64,000 nt of DNA from Pontivivens nitratireducens (GTDB lineage: Bacteria > Pseudomonadota > Alphaproteobacteria > Rhodobacterales > Rhodobacteraceae), in contig NZ_JACJUQ010000013.1 in NCBI RefSeq assembly GCF_014235845.1, positions 1 to 64,000 of the forward strand. Reading direction: 5' to 3'. The position numbers were made by a program, and so were the translations under genes. The stretch's first letter is position 1. Each line of letters begins with the position of its first letter. The notes under the pieces were generated by a model. The model ran no database searches, was not told the DNA's origin, and saw only the letters and a program-made list of their open reading frames with translations. Below are positions 36,401-45,735 of this stretch, piece by piece.

Positions 36401-37434
36401 AGATTCTGATTACAGGTGGTGCGGGCTTTATCGGCTCCGCCGTGGTGCGGCAGGCCATTCGTGACGGCCATAGCGTCGTTAACCTGGACGCGCTGACCTA
36501 TGCGGCCTGTCTGGCCAATGTGGCGGAGGCCGCGAAAAGCCCCGATTATGCGTTCGAGCAGGCCGATATCTGCGATGCCGCTGCCCTGACACGCATTTTC
36601 GACACGCACCAGCCTGATGCGGTGATGCATTTGGCGGCCGAAAGCCATGTGGACCGGTCCATCGACGGGCCGGGCGCCTTTATCCAGACCAATATCACAG
36701 GCACCTATACCCTGTTGCAGGCGGCGCGGGCCTATTGGGAGGGGCGGCGGCAACCAGCTGATTTCCGGTTTCATCATGTATCCACAGATGAGGTATTCGG
36801 CTCGCTTGGCGAAACAGGCCAGTTCACCGAGGAAACGCCCTACGATCCGCGCTCACCCTATTCCGCATCCAAGGCCGCATCCGACCATCTGGTGCGCGCA
36901 TGGGGCGAAACCTATGGCCTGCCCGTGGTGTTGAGTAACTGCTCGAACAATTACGGCCCGTTCCACTTCCCCGAAAAGCTGATCCCGCTGGTGATCCTCA
37001 AGGCCTTGTCGGGCAAACCGCTGCCGGTTTACGGCGATGGCTCGAATGTGCGCGACTGGCTGTATGTCGAGGACCACGCCAATGCATTGCTGACCGTATT
37101 GCAAAAGGGTGAGCTGGGCCGCAGCTATAATATCGGCGGTGAGAACGAGCGCACCAATCTGCAAATCGTAGAGGGCATTTGCAGCATTCTCGACGAAATC
37201 CGCCCGGTCAATCACCCCCATGCGGAACTGATAACCTTCGTCGCCGATCGCCCGGGCCATGATCAGCGCTATGCCATCGATCCCGCCCGCATCCGTACAG
37301 AGCTGGAATGGCGCCCCTCGGTTACGGTCGAGGAAGGCCTGCGCAAGACCACCGAATGGTATCTGGCCAACGAGGGCTGGTGGCGCCCCTTGCTGGAACG
37401 CGACGGCGTCGGCAAACGGTTGGGCGTGGCATGA
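36397..37434 (+). CDS. rmlB: dTDP-glucose 4,6-dehydratase
   Basis: 345 residues. [20 protein letters not shown] is the NAD motif, [12 protein letters not shown] holds the Thr-Asp-Glu catalytic triad of RmlB, and [12 protein letters not shown] the Tyr-x3-Lys. [20 protein letters not shown] is diagnostic for the family. Second step of dTDP-L-rhamnose synthesis. Start at 36397 overlaps the rmlC stop. Confidence 0.96.
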   Translation: MKILITGGAGFIGSAVVRQAIRDGHSVVNLDALTYAACLANVAEAAKSPDYAFEQADICDAAALTRIFDTHQPDAVMHLAAESHVDRSIDGPGAFIQTNITGTYTLLQAARAYWEGRRQPADFRFHHVSTDEVFGSLGETGQFTEETPYDPRSPYSASKAASDHLVRAWGETYGLPVVLSNCSNNYGPFHFPEKLIPLVILKALSGKPLPVYGDGSNVRDWLYVEDHANALLTVLQKGELGRSYNIGGENERTNLQIVEGICSILDEIRPVNHPHAELITFVADRPGHDQRYAIDPARIRTELEWRPSVTVEEGLRKTTEWYLANEGWWRPLLERDGVGKRLGVA

Positions 37435-38282
37435 AGGCACTGATCTTCGGAAAGACCGGACAGGTCGCACGAGAACTGGCACGCTTGCTGCCCGATGCGG
37501 TGTTCCTGGGGCGCGATCAGGCGGATCTGGGTGTGCCCGGCATGTGCGAGGCCGCAATTGCCGCGCATCCGTCGGATGTGATCATCAACGCCGCCGCCTA
37601 TACCGCCGTGGATAAGGCGGAGAGCGAGAGCGACCTGGCCCATGCCGTCAACGGTGCCGCCCCCGCTGAAATGGCGCGCGCGGCGGCGGCGCAGGGTGTA
37701 CCCCTTGTCCACATCTCCACCGATTACGTCTTTGACGGCGGGGGTGAGGCCCCGTGGAAGCCAGATGATGAAACCGGACCTTTGGGCGTATACGGGGCGA
37801 GCAAACTGGCCGGAGAGCAGGGCGTTCGCGCGGCTGGTGGCGTTCATGCAATCCTGCGGACATCGTGGGTTTTCTCGGCCCATGGCGCGAATTTCGTAAA
37901 GACGATGCGACGGCTGTCCGGCACTCACGACCAGCTGCGCGTCGTGGCCGATCAGATCGGCGGACCGACAGCGGCGGCGGATATCGCGGCGGCGGCCGTG
38001 CGCATGGCGCAGGTCCTCAACAGCACGCCCGAGCAGACCGGCACCTATCACTTCTCAGGCTTTCCCGAGACGTCATGGTCAGATTTCGCCCGCGAGATCT
38101 TCTCGCAACTGGGCACCGGCACCACGGTCGAAGATATTCCCAGCGCCGATTATCCCACCCCGGCGGCGCGGCCCTTCAATTCACGTATGGATTGCTCCTC
38201 TCTGAGGGCATCCTTTGGCATCCACCGACCTGACTGGCGTAACAGCCTGCGCGACGTAATCGCAGAACTGGAGAGCACATGA
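37431..38282 (+). CDS. rmlD: dTDP-4-dehydrorhamnose reductase
   Basis: 283 residues. [18 protein letters not shown] (nucleotide motif), [26 protein letters not shown] and [13 protein letters not shown] (Tyr-x3-Lys) match RmlD. Final NADPH-dependent step to dTDP-L-rhamnose. Start overlaps rmlB stop by 4 nt; an in-frame extension to 37308 lies within rmlB and is rejected. Confidence 0.95.
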   Translation: MKALIFGKTGQVARELARLLPDAVFLGRDQADLGVPGMCEAAIAAHPSDVIINAAAYTAVDKAESESDLAHAVNGAAPAEMARAAAAQGVPLVHISTDYVFDGGGEAPWKPDDETGPLGVYGASKLAGEQGVRAAGGVHAILRTSWVFSAHGANFVKTMRRLSGTHDQLRVVADQIGGPTAAADIAAAAVRMAQVLNSTPEQTGTYHFSGFPETSWSDFAREIFSQLGTGTTVEDIPSADYPTPAARPFNSRMDCSSLRASFGIHRPDWRNSLRDVIAELEST

Positions 38283-39181
38283 CCCGACGCAAGGGCATCA
38301 TTCTGGCAGGCGGCTCCGGTACGCGGCTGCATCCGATCACGCTGAGCGTGTCCAAACAGCTCTTGCCGCTCTACGACAAGCCGATGATCTATTATCCGCT
38401 GAGCGTCCTGATGCTGGCTGGCATCCGCGAGATTGCGATCATCACGACCCCACGTGATCAGGGCCAGTTCCGCGACTTGCTGGGCGACGGCAGCCAGTGG
38501 GGACTGGAACTGACCTGGATCGAGCAGCCATCCCCCGACGGGTTGGCCCAGGCGTTCATTCTTGCAGAAGACTTTCTGGATGGCGCACCTTCGGCGCTGG
38601 TGCTGGGGGACAACGTGTTCTTTGGCCACGGCCTGCCCGAAATGCTGGATCACGCGGATCAGGCCGAAAGCGGCGCGACGGTATTCGGCTATCACGTGGC
38701 CGATCCGGGCCGCTATGGCGTGGTCGGTTTCGATGCGGATGGTGTGGTAACGCGCATCGTGGAAAAGCCCAGCGACCCGCCCTCGAACTATGCCGTGACA
38801 GGGCTGTATTTCGTGGATGGCACCGCGCCTGCCCGCGCGCGCGCCGTGACCCCGTCCGAGCGGGGTGAACTGGAAATCACCACATTGCTGGAAATGTATC
38901 TGGATGATGGTGCGCTGACGGTAGAACGGATGGGCCGGGGGTTCGCATGGCTGGATACCGGCACCCATGAAAGCCTGCTGGATGCGGGCAATTTCGTACG
39001 CACCTTGCAGGAACGACAGGGGTTGCAGGTCGGCAACCCGGACGAGATCGCATGGCAAAACGGCTGGATCGACAATGCGACGCTGGCCGGGCGGGCCGAA
39101 CTGTTCCGTAAAACGCAATACGGACGCTATCTGGCGCAACTGCCCCGTATCTCGAAGCCTCGTACCAAGGGCGCGACCTGA
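38279..39181 (+). CDS. rmlA: Glucose-1-phosphate thymidylyltransferase
   Basis: 300 residues. GIILAGGSGTRLHPITLSVS then KQLLPLYDKPMIYYPLSVLM is the RmlA signature; GDNVFFGHGLPEML and FAWLDTGTHESLL also match. First step of the pathway (dTTP plus glucose-1-P to dTDP-glucose), usually feedback-inhibited by dTDP-rhamnose. Last gene of the operon; its start overlaps rmlD. Confidence 0.96.
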   Translation: MTRRKGIILAGGSGTRLHPITLSVSKQLLPLYDKPMIYYPLSVLMLAGIREIAIITTPRDQGQFRDLLGDGSQWGLELTWIEQPSPDGLAQAFILAEDFLDGAPSALVLGDNVFFGHGLPEMLDHADQAESGATVFGYHVADPGRYGVVGFDADGVVTRIVEKPSDPPSNYAVTGLYFVDGTAPARARAVTPSERGELEITTLLEMYLDDGALTVERMGRGFAWLDTGTHESLLDAGNFVRTLQERQGLQVGNPDEIAWQNGWIDNATLAGRAELFRKTQYGRYLAQLPRISKPRTKGAT

Positions 39182-39200
39182 CGATCGCGCCCGGCGATTA

Positions 39201-40280
39201 TCAGCGGAAGCTGCGGATCAGCGCGACCACGGTGTCGCGGTCAGCATTGACCGTCGTGCAATCGAGCGTGACGTTGTTGTTGCCACACCATTGCGTGACA
39301 GCAACGGCTGTCGCATCATCCATATTGCCTGAGAATGGCCCGTTATAGGCGCCCTTGGAGGCCAGTTTTTCCTGCATCCAGGCGACGTAATATTCAGGCG
39401 CGCCATACTGGATCAACAGCAGCAATGCGCCGGCGTTATCCGTCTCGCGGGCGATGCGGTACAGATTTTCAATCCCTGCATCGCGATCCGCGACCATGCC
39501 CCGGCCGGTAATCTGCGAGATAGCAAGCTGCAATTCAGCGCGCACACTGCCCGCTGCGGCACCTTGCTGGAAATAGGCGTTTGCCTGATTGAGATCCCGT
39601 TCGACCACATTGCCGCGCAGGCTTTCGCGGCCCAGATTGACGTAGGCGTCGCCATTGCCCATCTGGGTTTGCTCGACCAGCACGGCCAGCCCTGCCTGCG
39701 GATCGTAAACCGGGCTCTCCTCATCGAGATAGAGCAGGGAAAGCGGCAACCACGCATTCTCATCGCCATTTGCGTTCAGCTCTGCATAAAGTTCCGCCGC
39801 CTGCACGGGGTCATAGAGCGCGCCCTCGGGATCATTGGAAAGCTCGGCAAATGTACGCAGGTCGTCCTCGCTCTCGGGCAGGGATTCAAGCTCGCTGTAC
39901 AATTCCGCCGCGCGGGCAGGATTATAGAGCGACAGGCTGTCATCAAGGTAATAGCGGGTCAAAATTCGCTTGGCCGTTACATTGCCCAGTTCGGATGCCA
40001 TCTCGTAATAACGGACGGCCTCGACCGGATCAGCCTCGACCCCTGTGCCCCGGCGATATGCGCCTGCGATGATCAGCATCGCGCGCTCATCCCCCTTCTC
40101 AACCATCTTTTGAAGCTGGCGCAGACCATATTTCTGACGCGAGCTGTTGGGCGATTCGCGTAGAAAAGTCTGGGCTTCCCACCGCGTGAGCGAGGATTCG
40201 AATGGCAACGGTGTGGCGACATCACATGCGGCAACAGATGTGATGAGGGCCAACGCAGGAAAGCAGCGAAAATTAATCAT
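39201..40280 (-). CDS. Sel1-repeat lipoprotein
   Basis: 359 residues. The N-terminus MINFRCFPALALITSVAAC has a lipobox with Cys19, so the mature protein should be a lipoprotein. The rest is a chain of Sel1/TPR-like repeats, for example AMLIIAGAYRRGTGVEADPVEAVRYYEMASELGN and AYVNLGRESLRGNVVERDLNQANAYFQQGA. It resembles AlgK-type scaffold lipoproteins that help polysaccharide export reach the outer membrane, which is an inference from architecture only. Convergent with rmlA. Confidence 0.75.
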   Translation of the reverse strand: MINFRCFPALALITSVAACDVATPLPFESSLTRWEAQTFLRESPNSSRQKYGLRQLQKMVEKGDERAMLIIAGAYRRGTGVEADPVEAVRYYEMASELGNVTAKRILTRYYLDDSLSLYNPARAAELYSELESLPESEDDLRTFAELSNDPEGALYDPVQAAELYAELNANGDENAWLPLSLLYLDEESPVYDPQAGLAVLVEQTQMGNGDAYVNLGRESLRGNVVERDLNQANAYFQQGAAAGSVRAELQLAISQITGRGMVADRDAGIENLYRIARETDNAGALLLLIQYGAPEYYVAWMQEKLASKGAYNGPFSGNMDDATAVAVTQWCGNNNVTLDCTTVNADRDTVVALIRSFR

Positions 40281-40337
40281 CTAAAGGGTATCTCTCTTCG
40301 CAAAGGTAAGGGGGGAAGGGTACTCTCCTGATATCAT

Positions 40338-40391
40338 AACGCAACTGCGAACAGAATTCCATCACAACGCAGATGCGAAGAGAACTCCACC
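40338..40391. repeat. Two 28-bp direct repeats, each with a CGCA-N2-TGCG dyad
   Basis: AACGCAACTGCGAACAGAAT at 40338 is repeated, slightly altered, as AACGCAGATGCGAAGAGAAC at 40366. Each contains the small dyad CGCA-N2-TGCG. They lie 58-110 bp upstream of the lipoprotein start and are placed like an operator. Confidence 0.55.
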
Positions 40392-40417
40392 GCGCCGTTA
40401 TTCAGGGCGCGGTGGAG
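40380..40417 (-). terminator. Hairpin terminator of the spike operon
   Basis: Perfect 12-bp stem CTCCACCGCGCC (40385-40396) / GGCGCGGTGGAG (40406-40417), 11 bp beyond the stop of the spike-fibre gene, followed on the minus strand by TTCTCTT. The T tract is weak. Confidence 0.7.
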
Positions 40418-40427
40418 CGAAACGCTG

Positions 40428-41339
40428 TCAGGCCCGGATCAAAAGCATTCCCGCCAGAACTGAACCGGCAATATCGGGGCGGTACCCATCGCCGATCTCA
40501 ATGGCGTCCAGAACTGTTTCCAGCCCGTCGCCATCGCGCAAATAGACGTCAAACACCCCCGAGACCCCGGATATCGCGATCCGATCGGCCATGCGCGTGA
40601 CAGGCTGATCGGTCGTCGGGATGTAGCTGGTCGGGGCGGTCCCCGCCTCGCATTGCAGGGCCAGCAGGATCACGTCCTCTCCCTCGACCCCGCTATTTGG
40701 ACCGATCCCGATCGTGTAAAGATCGCTCGCCGCAGGGATGAAGACGACATCGCACATGATCGTGGAATCCGGCAGCACCGTCTGGGCCAATACGCTGATC
40801 TCTCCCGCTCCGTCGCTGACAGTCGCGAATTCCCCCGGGGCGCCGTTGACCATTGAGAAGGTCGAACTGCCCGCCCGTACAATCAATCTGGCCGAGGGCG
40901 AACTGCCCGCCTGCAGGAACAGGCGCAATGCATAGGCTTGACCGCCTGTCATGGAGATTTCCGCGCTGTTGAGGCGGTGGGACACCGACCCGTGCGAGAT
41001 GACCCGAACACCCGGAAACAGCCCCAGCGCGTTCACGGACAGATCCTGTGAACTGGCACCGAAATTTTCCCACGTAGCAGAGGTTGCTGCGGAATAGGGC
41101 ACCAGATTGGTCGCCTCCCCCTCAATCACCGTGCCCAGCCGCGCGCCCCCGTGCGGTGCATGGGCGGGGCGCTGTATGTTCGGCGGATAGGTTGCGATCT
41201 GCCCCTGCGCGTCAAAGGCGGTGGCGCTGCCCGCACGGGTGAAGCCTGCCCGTGCGCCCAGGCCGCCGATTCCCGCAATCCGTATGGGATGCAGGCCCGT
41301 CATCGCGCGGTTGCTGACCCCAAGGCGAACCGTCAGCAT
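40428..41339 (-). CDS. Head-spike-fibre-like protein (GhsB-like)
   Basis: 303 residues without signal peptide. The N-terminal part is Gly/Ala-rich (GIGGLGARAGFTRAGSATAF); the rest has a jelly-roll-like pattern beginning EGEATNLVPYSAATSATWEN, and then a GTAPTSYIPTTDQPVTRMAD segment typical of phage and GTA fibre or carbohydrate-binding domains. Its ATG overlaps the stop of the preceding gene (TGATG), so it is translationally coupled to the spike-base gene. In Rhodobacter capsulatus the two-gene ghsAB set forms the GTA head spikes that bind capsule; homology here is inferred from architecture and gene order. Confidence 0.6.
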   Translation of the reverse strand: MLTVRLGVSNRAMTGLHPIRIAGIGGLGARAGFTRAGSATAFDAQGQIATYPPNIQRPAHAPHGGARLGTVIEGEATNLVPYSAATSATWENFGASSQDLSVNALGLFPGVRVISHGSVSHRLNSAEISMTGGQAYALRLFLQAGSSPSARLIVRAGSSTFSMVNGAPGEFATVSDGAGEISVLAQTVLPDSTIMCDVVFIPAASDLYTIGIGPNSGVEGEDVILLALQCEAGTAPTSYIPTTDQPVTRMADRIAISGVSGVFDVYLRDGDGLETVLDAIEIGDGYRPDIAGSVLAGMLLIRA

Positions 41340-41611
41340 CAGGCCGCCCCGATTGTGAAGGCGTGCAGCCCACCGGCGGTCGTGCCGCTGGCCAGGACAC
41401 GGCGAACCTGAACGGGCAGGATCGTCATGTCCGCGACGGCAACGGTGCGTGTTGCGCCGCGAAGCGAGACAAAGGCCACATCGCCGCCCACTTCGACATA
41501 AAGCGCGGTTGCTGTCGTGGGCAGGTCGGCCTGATCATCGGGAACAATCGGCATAAGGTCGGTTGCGGAACCGCTGGTCGCGGCCGCGCGACCGGAATGT
41601 GCATTGGACAT
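41339..41611 (-). CDS. Spike base protein, RCAP_rcc01079 (GhsA)-like
   Basis: 90 residues. After a flexible, Ser/Ala-rich N-terminus it reads LPTTATALYVEVGGDVAFVS, VAVADMTILPVQVRRVLASG and TTAGGLHAFTIGA. This is the pattern of the small GTA spike-base family (ALYVGxxGDVxV..., LPxRVxRVLASGTTA). It precedes and is coupled to the fibre gene. No other phage or GTA genes are nearby. Divergent from the flippase gene at 41831. Confidence 0.65.
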   Translation of the reverse strand: MSNAHSGRAAATSGSATDLMPIVPDDQADLPTTATALYVEVGGDVAFVSLRGATRTVAVADMTILPVQVRRVLASGTTAGGLHAFTIGAA

Positions 41612-41830
41612 GTAAAAATTCCTATGTTTTCAAATATGAACCGGATCAAAATGAAGCTGCCGCCTATCACTTGCGGCAGGCCGATAATGACGTTTGAAAG
41701 GTTAATATCGGGTGAAATCCGCAGCAGAAGGCTTTCCCGCAGGCGTTCTTGTTGCAGCGCGCCATAGCTTCCGGTAAGGATTTTTTAAAATTACAGACCC
41801 TGCGCAGCGACTTTTCTTGAGGTTTCGGCA

Positions 41831-43084
41831 ATGAAGGAAAGTTCCGCACGGCTGGTTCTGCTACGCTTGATTCAAAGCGGCGCTGGAATCATTGCCAGTG
41901 TGCTGGGCACTATCTTTATCTTTATTCTTGTGGCGCGCAGTCTGGGGCCCGCTGATTTTGGTCTGTTCGCGCTGGCTTATGCGACCGCCTCACTTTTCGG
42001 GATCGCCTTCGACTTCGGATATGTGACGCGGCTGCTGCGCGATACGGGCGGTCTGATGACCGCGCATGGCGGCCTTCCGGGCCGGATAGTGCAGACCAAG
42101 ATCATGCTGTTTGTCGTGCTGACGCCGTTACTTTTGCTGGTTGGATGGATTGCACAGATGCAGCTGGGCCTGCTGTTGGCGATCTGGCTGGGTGTGGCCA
42201 GCCTGTCCGTCGGAAACCTGTTTGGCACCATGCTCAAAAGCGTTGATTTGCACTTGCGCGATTCCCTGCACTTGCTGTGCGCCAATGGTGCGGGTGTGAT
42301 TGCCGCACTGATCCTGACGCAAATGCAGGCACCACCGGCGGGATTTGCACTGATCTTCGTGATCATCGGTACAATCTATACTGCGCTGACCGTGCGATTG
42401 TGGCGGCATCATTTCGAACACAGGCCCGAGGCATGGAACATGCGCGCCATCACCACCGAGATCCGGTGCAATCTGTCCTATGCGCTGGATGTCTTTACCC
42501 AGCGCAGCTTCGGTTTTCTGGACATCGCGATCCTGTCCATCGTGACCAACCCTGCCGCAGTGGGTCTGTATCAGGCGGGGCAGAAGGTCGCGCAGGGGGC
42601 GGGCGTTCTCTCCCAGCCGTTCAACAGTGTCATGTTGCCTCGGTTGAGTCGTATCACACATGAGCAGAAACGCTGGCGTAGCCTGGCCATACGGTTTTTC
42701 GCGATGCAATCGCTTGTCGGGTTCGCAGCCCTCGCAGGGCTTAGCCTGCTGGGGCCGTGGATGATCAGCCTGATCTACACCGCGGAATACGATCCGGTGC
42801 GCGGCGATATGTGGTTGTTTGGTGTGCTTATGTGCGTGAGATACATCTCAGCCGCGCTAGGACTCATGGTTACGTCGCTAGGGCAGCAGAGGAAACGCAT
42901 GATCGTCAATATGGTTGGGGTGGTGGCCTTCATCTTATACGCTCCCGTTCTCGCCAATAATTTTGCGATTGAAGGTATGCTCTCTGCCATGGTCCTTTCG
43001 GCTCTCAGTATTTTGTCCGGCTATCTCATCGTTCTGGCAATGACCCTGAAAACGAATGATGCAAAGGCGTTCCATGATGGCTGA
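41831..43084 (+). CDS. Oligosaccharide flippase (Wzx-like), EPS locus 2
   Basis: 417 residues with about twelve helices; SLGPADFGLFALAYATASLFG near the N-terminus is the usual polysaccharide-flippase motif (xLGPxxFGxFAL). A second flippase beside the one at 20615, suggesting a second glycan. Opens the locus 2 gene string and is followed after 39 bp by the F420-hydrogenase-like gene. Confidence 0.88.
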   Translation: MKESSARLVLLRLIQSGAGIIASVLGTIFIFILVARSLGPADFGLFALAYATASLFGIAFDFGYVTRLLRDTGGLMTAHGGLPGRIVQTKIMLFVVLTPLLLLVGWIAQMQLGLLLAIWLGVASLSVGNLFGTMLKSVDLHLRDSLHLLCANGAGVIAALILTQMQAPPAGFALIFVIIGTIYTALTVRLWRHHFEHRPEAWNMRAITTEIRCNLSYALDVFTQRSFGFLDIAILSIVTNPAAVGLYQAGQKVAQGAGVLSQPFNSVMLPRLSRITHEQKRWRSLAIRFFAMQSLVGFAALAGLSLLGPWMISLIYTAEYDPVRGDMWLFGVLMCVRYISAALGLMVTSLGQQRKRMIVNMVGVVAFILYAPVLANNFAIEGMLSAMVLSALSILSGYLIVLAMTLKTNDAKAFHDG

Positions 43085-43123
43085 GTGCGAAACGCATCCC
43101 ATGAACATCGCGGAGGACCTCGT

Positions 43124-44377
43124 ATGAGCGGGACCGGAACGACAGCGTCCGGGGTCGTGGAGAACGACCTGTGTATCGGGTGCGGTTATTGTGCCAGCCT
43201 TTCTGGAATCGGGATGGCGCTTTCGGCGCAGGGGTTCTTGGAACCGGATGCCACGATGCACCAATCGCCGGCCGATGATGCGCTGGTCGCGGCGGCCTGT
43301 CCCGGGCGCAACGGACGCGAGGTTGTGGTAGCGGGGCAAGGCCCGGCCGGGGCCACCGATGATTACATGTGGGGCCGTCATCATGAGGTCGCCACCGGAT
43401 ATTCCACCGATGCGCAGGTGCGCCAGCTCGGCTCCTCGGGTGGGGCGCTGACCGGATTGGCGCGCTGGCTGATCGCCTCGGGCCGTGTGGAGCGTGTGTT
43501 GGTCACGACCTATGATCCGGCCTATGCCATTGGCACCCGGTCAGGTGCCACGTCAGAGGCAACGGTCATTCTGGACGGCGCGGGCTCGAAATATTGCCCG
43601 GCGGCGCCCCTGGTCGCATTGTCGGATTTACGCGCAGAGGGCGATACCGGGCGTGTGGCCGTTATCGGCCGGCCCTGTGATGTTGCCACCTTGCGCCGTG
43701 CTATCGCAGCAGGTGATCCGGTAGGCGCGCGGGTCGAGGTCTTGCTCTCCTTCTTTTGTGCGGGCACACCCAGCGATACGGGCAACCGCGAATTGCTGCG
43801 CGATCTGGGGGTGGACGATCCTGCGCAGGTCACCCGGTTTCGCCATCGCGGCAATGGCTGGCCGGGCGATACCCGCGCCGATCTGGCCGATGGCGATGCC
43901 AGGACCTGCACCTATAACGAAAGCTGGGGCAAGATCCTGCGCCGTCACGTCCATTCCCTGTGCAAGATCTGCCCCGATGGCATTGGCGAGCAGGCCGATA
44001 TCGTCGCCGCGGATGCGTGGTACGGGGATGATGACGGCTATCCGACCTTTACCGAGGCAGACGGCCGCAGCCTGATCATCGCACGCACACCGCTGGGGCA
44101 GGAATTGCTGAATGCGGCCCGCACCGACGGCGCAATAGCGACCGAACCGCTGGATATACGCGAGATCGACCAGATGCAGCCCGGTCAGATCAACCGTCGT
44201 CGCCAGTTGCGCATCCGTATCTTTGCCTATCGCCTGATGGGCCACGCCGTGCCTGAGTATAACAGCGCAGCGCTCGCAGGATATCAAAGGGATCTGTCTC
44301 TTAAGGCGCGGGCCCGTATTCTGGTCGCGACATTGCGCCGGTTGATTGTTCTGCGCCGCAAGGCTTCGAAGGGCTAG
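43124..44377 (+). CDS. Coenzyme F420 hydrogenase/dehydrogenase beta-subunit-family protein
   Basis: 417 residues. NDLCIGCGYCASL is a 4Fe-4S-type cysteine cluster, QLGSSGGALTGLARWL and VAVIGRPCDVATLRRA are FrhB-family motifs, and HSLCKICPDGIGEQADIVAAD gives further cysteines. Relatives with this layout occur in EPS clusters next to polysaccharide pyruvyl transferases, as here (47817), where their reaction is not well defined. Start at 43124 with GGAGG upstream. The organism need not use F420. Confidence 0.85.
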   Translation: MSGTGTTASGVVENDLCIGCGYCASLSGIGMALSAQGFLEPDATMHQSPADDALVAAACPGRNGREVVVAGQGPAGATDDYMWGRHHEVATGYSTDAQVRQLGSSGGALTGLARWLIASGRVERVLVTTYDPAYAIGTRSGATSEATVILDGAGSKYCPAAPLVALSDLRAEGDTGRVAVIGRPCDVATLRRAIAAGDPVGARVEVLLSFFCAGTPSDTGNRELLRDLGVDDPAQVTRFRHRGNGWPGDTRADLADGDARTCTYNESWGKILRRHVHSLCKICPDGIGEQADIVAADAWYGDDDGYPTFTEADGRSLIIARTPLGQELLNAARTDGAIATEPLDIREIDQMQPGQINRRRQLRIRIFAYRLMGHAVPEYNSAALAGYQRDLSLKARARILVATLRRLIVLRRKASKG

Positions 44378-44382
44378 AGCGG

Positions 44383-45735
44383 ATGTATCTTCCCCGGCTT
44401 TACCTGTTCGCGCTGCTTTGCATCCCCTTCTATATCGGGCCGGAGCTTGCGGCGAATGTGCAGCTGAATGTTGAGCGTTTGACGCTGGCATTGATGGCGG
44501 CGGCGGTGCTGACGGGCGTCTATGGCAAGGTGATCCGCCCTGCTATCTCCCAACTATGGCGGACCAGTCCGGTCTTTCTGTTGAGCTTTATCGGTTTTTT
44601 CCTGTGGCGCGCGCTGGCGGCGTTCATGTCGCCATATACGGTCTCGCAATATCTGGTCATCAACGAGGTGGCCAGCAATGCCTTTGTATTCATTTTGTTT
44701 TTCTGGCTCTACTTTCAAAACGGCACCATACAGCCGGTGCTCAGGATTTTGACATTCAGCGTGTTCTGGATGGCGGCAGTGGTGGCGATCGAACTGGCAA
44801 CCCAGTCCAACCCGTTTACGCCCTTTGCCTCCGCCAGTGCGGGGGATGCGATCCTCAATGCCAGTATCGAACGGGGGGGCATGTTGCGATCCAAGGGGGC
44901 CTTCGAACATCCGCTGACACTGGGACAGTATGTCGTTTTCCTGCTGCCCATCGTGCTGTTCATGGACCGAGCGCAATTGCCTTTGCGCCGTGCCTTTCTG
45001 GTGGCGGTGCTGTTGATCGGGATCGGCATTGCCACCGGATCGCGGGCGACCCTGCTGATCCTGACAGCGCAAATCCTGATCTATCTGCTGTTCTGGGGAC
45101 TGCGGGTCGGGATTTCCGGGCGTCAGGTCAATTTGGGTGTGTTCCTGTGGATTCTGGTGCCCGTCGCGGCCGTGTTCGTGGCAGCGCTGGCTGAGCGGAT
45201 CACGGGGAACGAGCTGTTCTCGTCCTACACGCGTGTTGCGCAGATCGTGAACGGGCTGATTGCGGCTGGAAACGCGCCGTGGTTCGGTTTTGGTCAGGGG
45301 CCGGGTGGAACGCAGGCGATTGCGGATGCCGTGACCTATGCCAGCGGATCGTTGATACTGTGGGAGGCGAACCTGAACACCATCGATAACTGGTTCCTCA
45401 GCATCCTGCTGGGATCCGGCCTGCCTGCGGTGATCCTGTTCTTGATGTTCAACCTGGTGGTTCTGCTGTCTGGCATGAGGTGCATTCTGCATGGGCCGAC
45501 ACGTAGAGCGATCCGCCAAAGGGGGGAATTGGGGCAGTTCATCGGAGTGTTTATCGCATTTGGCGGCAGTCTGGGCTTCATGGGGATTCTGTCGATTTTC
45601 ACCCTGCATCCGCTGCATTTCATCCTGCTCGCATGGCTGCTCGCCCTGTGCGCGCGCTATCGCCGGGTTGCCCCCGAAGCCCGGCATCAGACACAGCCCC
45701 AAAGACGCAGGCTCGCAACCGGAGCGACCAAGTGA
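44383..45735 (+). CDS. O-antigen ligase / Wzy-like membrane protein, EPS locus 2
   Basis: 450 residues, about ten helices. SKGAFEHPLTLGQYVVFLLP and GIGIATGSRATLLILTAQIL, then WFGFGQGPGGTQAIADAV and TIDNWFLSILLGSGLPAVILFL, match Wzy_C-type polymerase/ligases. It lies 5 bp after the F420-hydrogenase-like gene and overlaps the next start. Likely the polymerase of locus 2. C-terminal tail basic. Confidence 0.82.
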   Translation: MYLPRLYLFALLCIPFYIGPELAANVQLNVERLTLALMAAAVLTGVYGKVIRPAISQLWRTSPVFLLSFIGFFLWRALAAFMSPYTVSQYLVINEVASNAFVFILFFWLYFQNGTIQPVLRILTFSVFWMAAVVAIELATQSNPFTPFASASAGDAILNASIERGGMLRSKGAFEHPLTLGQYVVFLLPIVLFMDRAQLPLRRAFLVAVLLIGIGIATGSRATLLILTAQILIYLLFWGLRVGISGRQVNLGVFLWILVPVAAVFVAALAERITGNELFSSYTRVAQIVNGLIAAGNAPWFGFGQGPGGTQAIADAVTYASGSLILWEANLNTIDNWFLSILLGSGLPAVILFLMFNLVVLLSGMRCILHGPTRRAIRQRGELGQFIGVFIAFGGSLGFMGILSIFTLHPLHFILLAWLLALCARYRRVAPEARHQTQPQRRRLATGATK

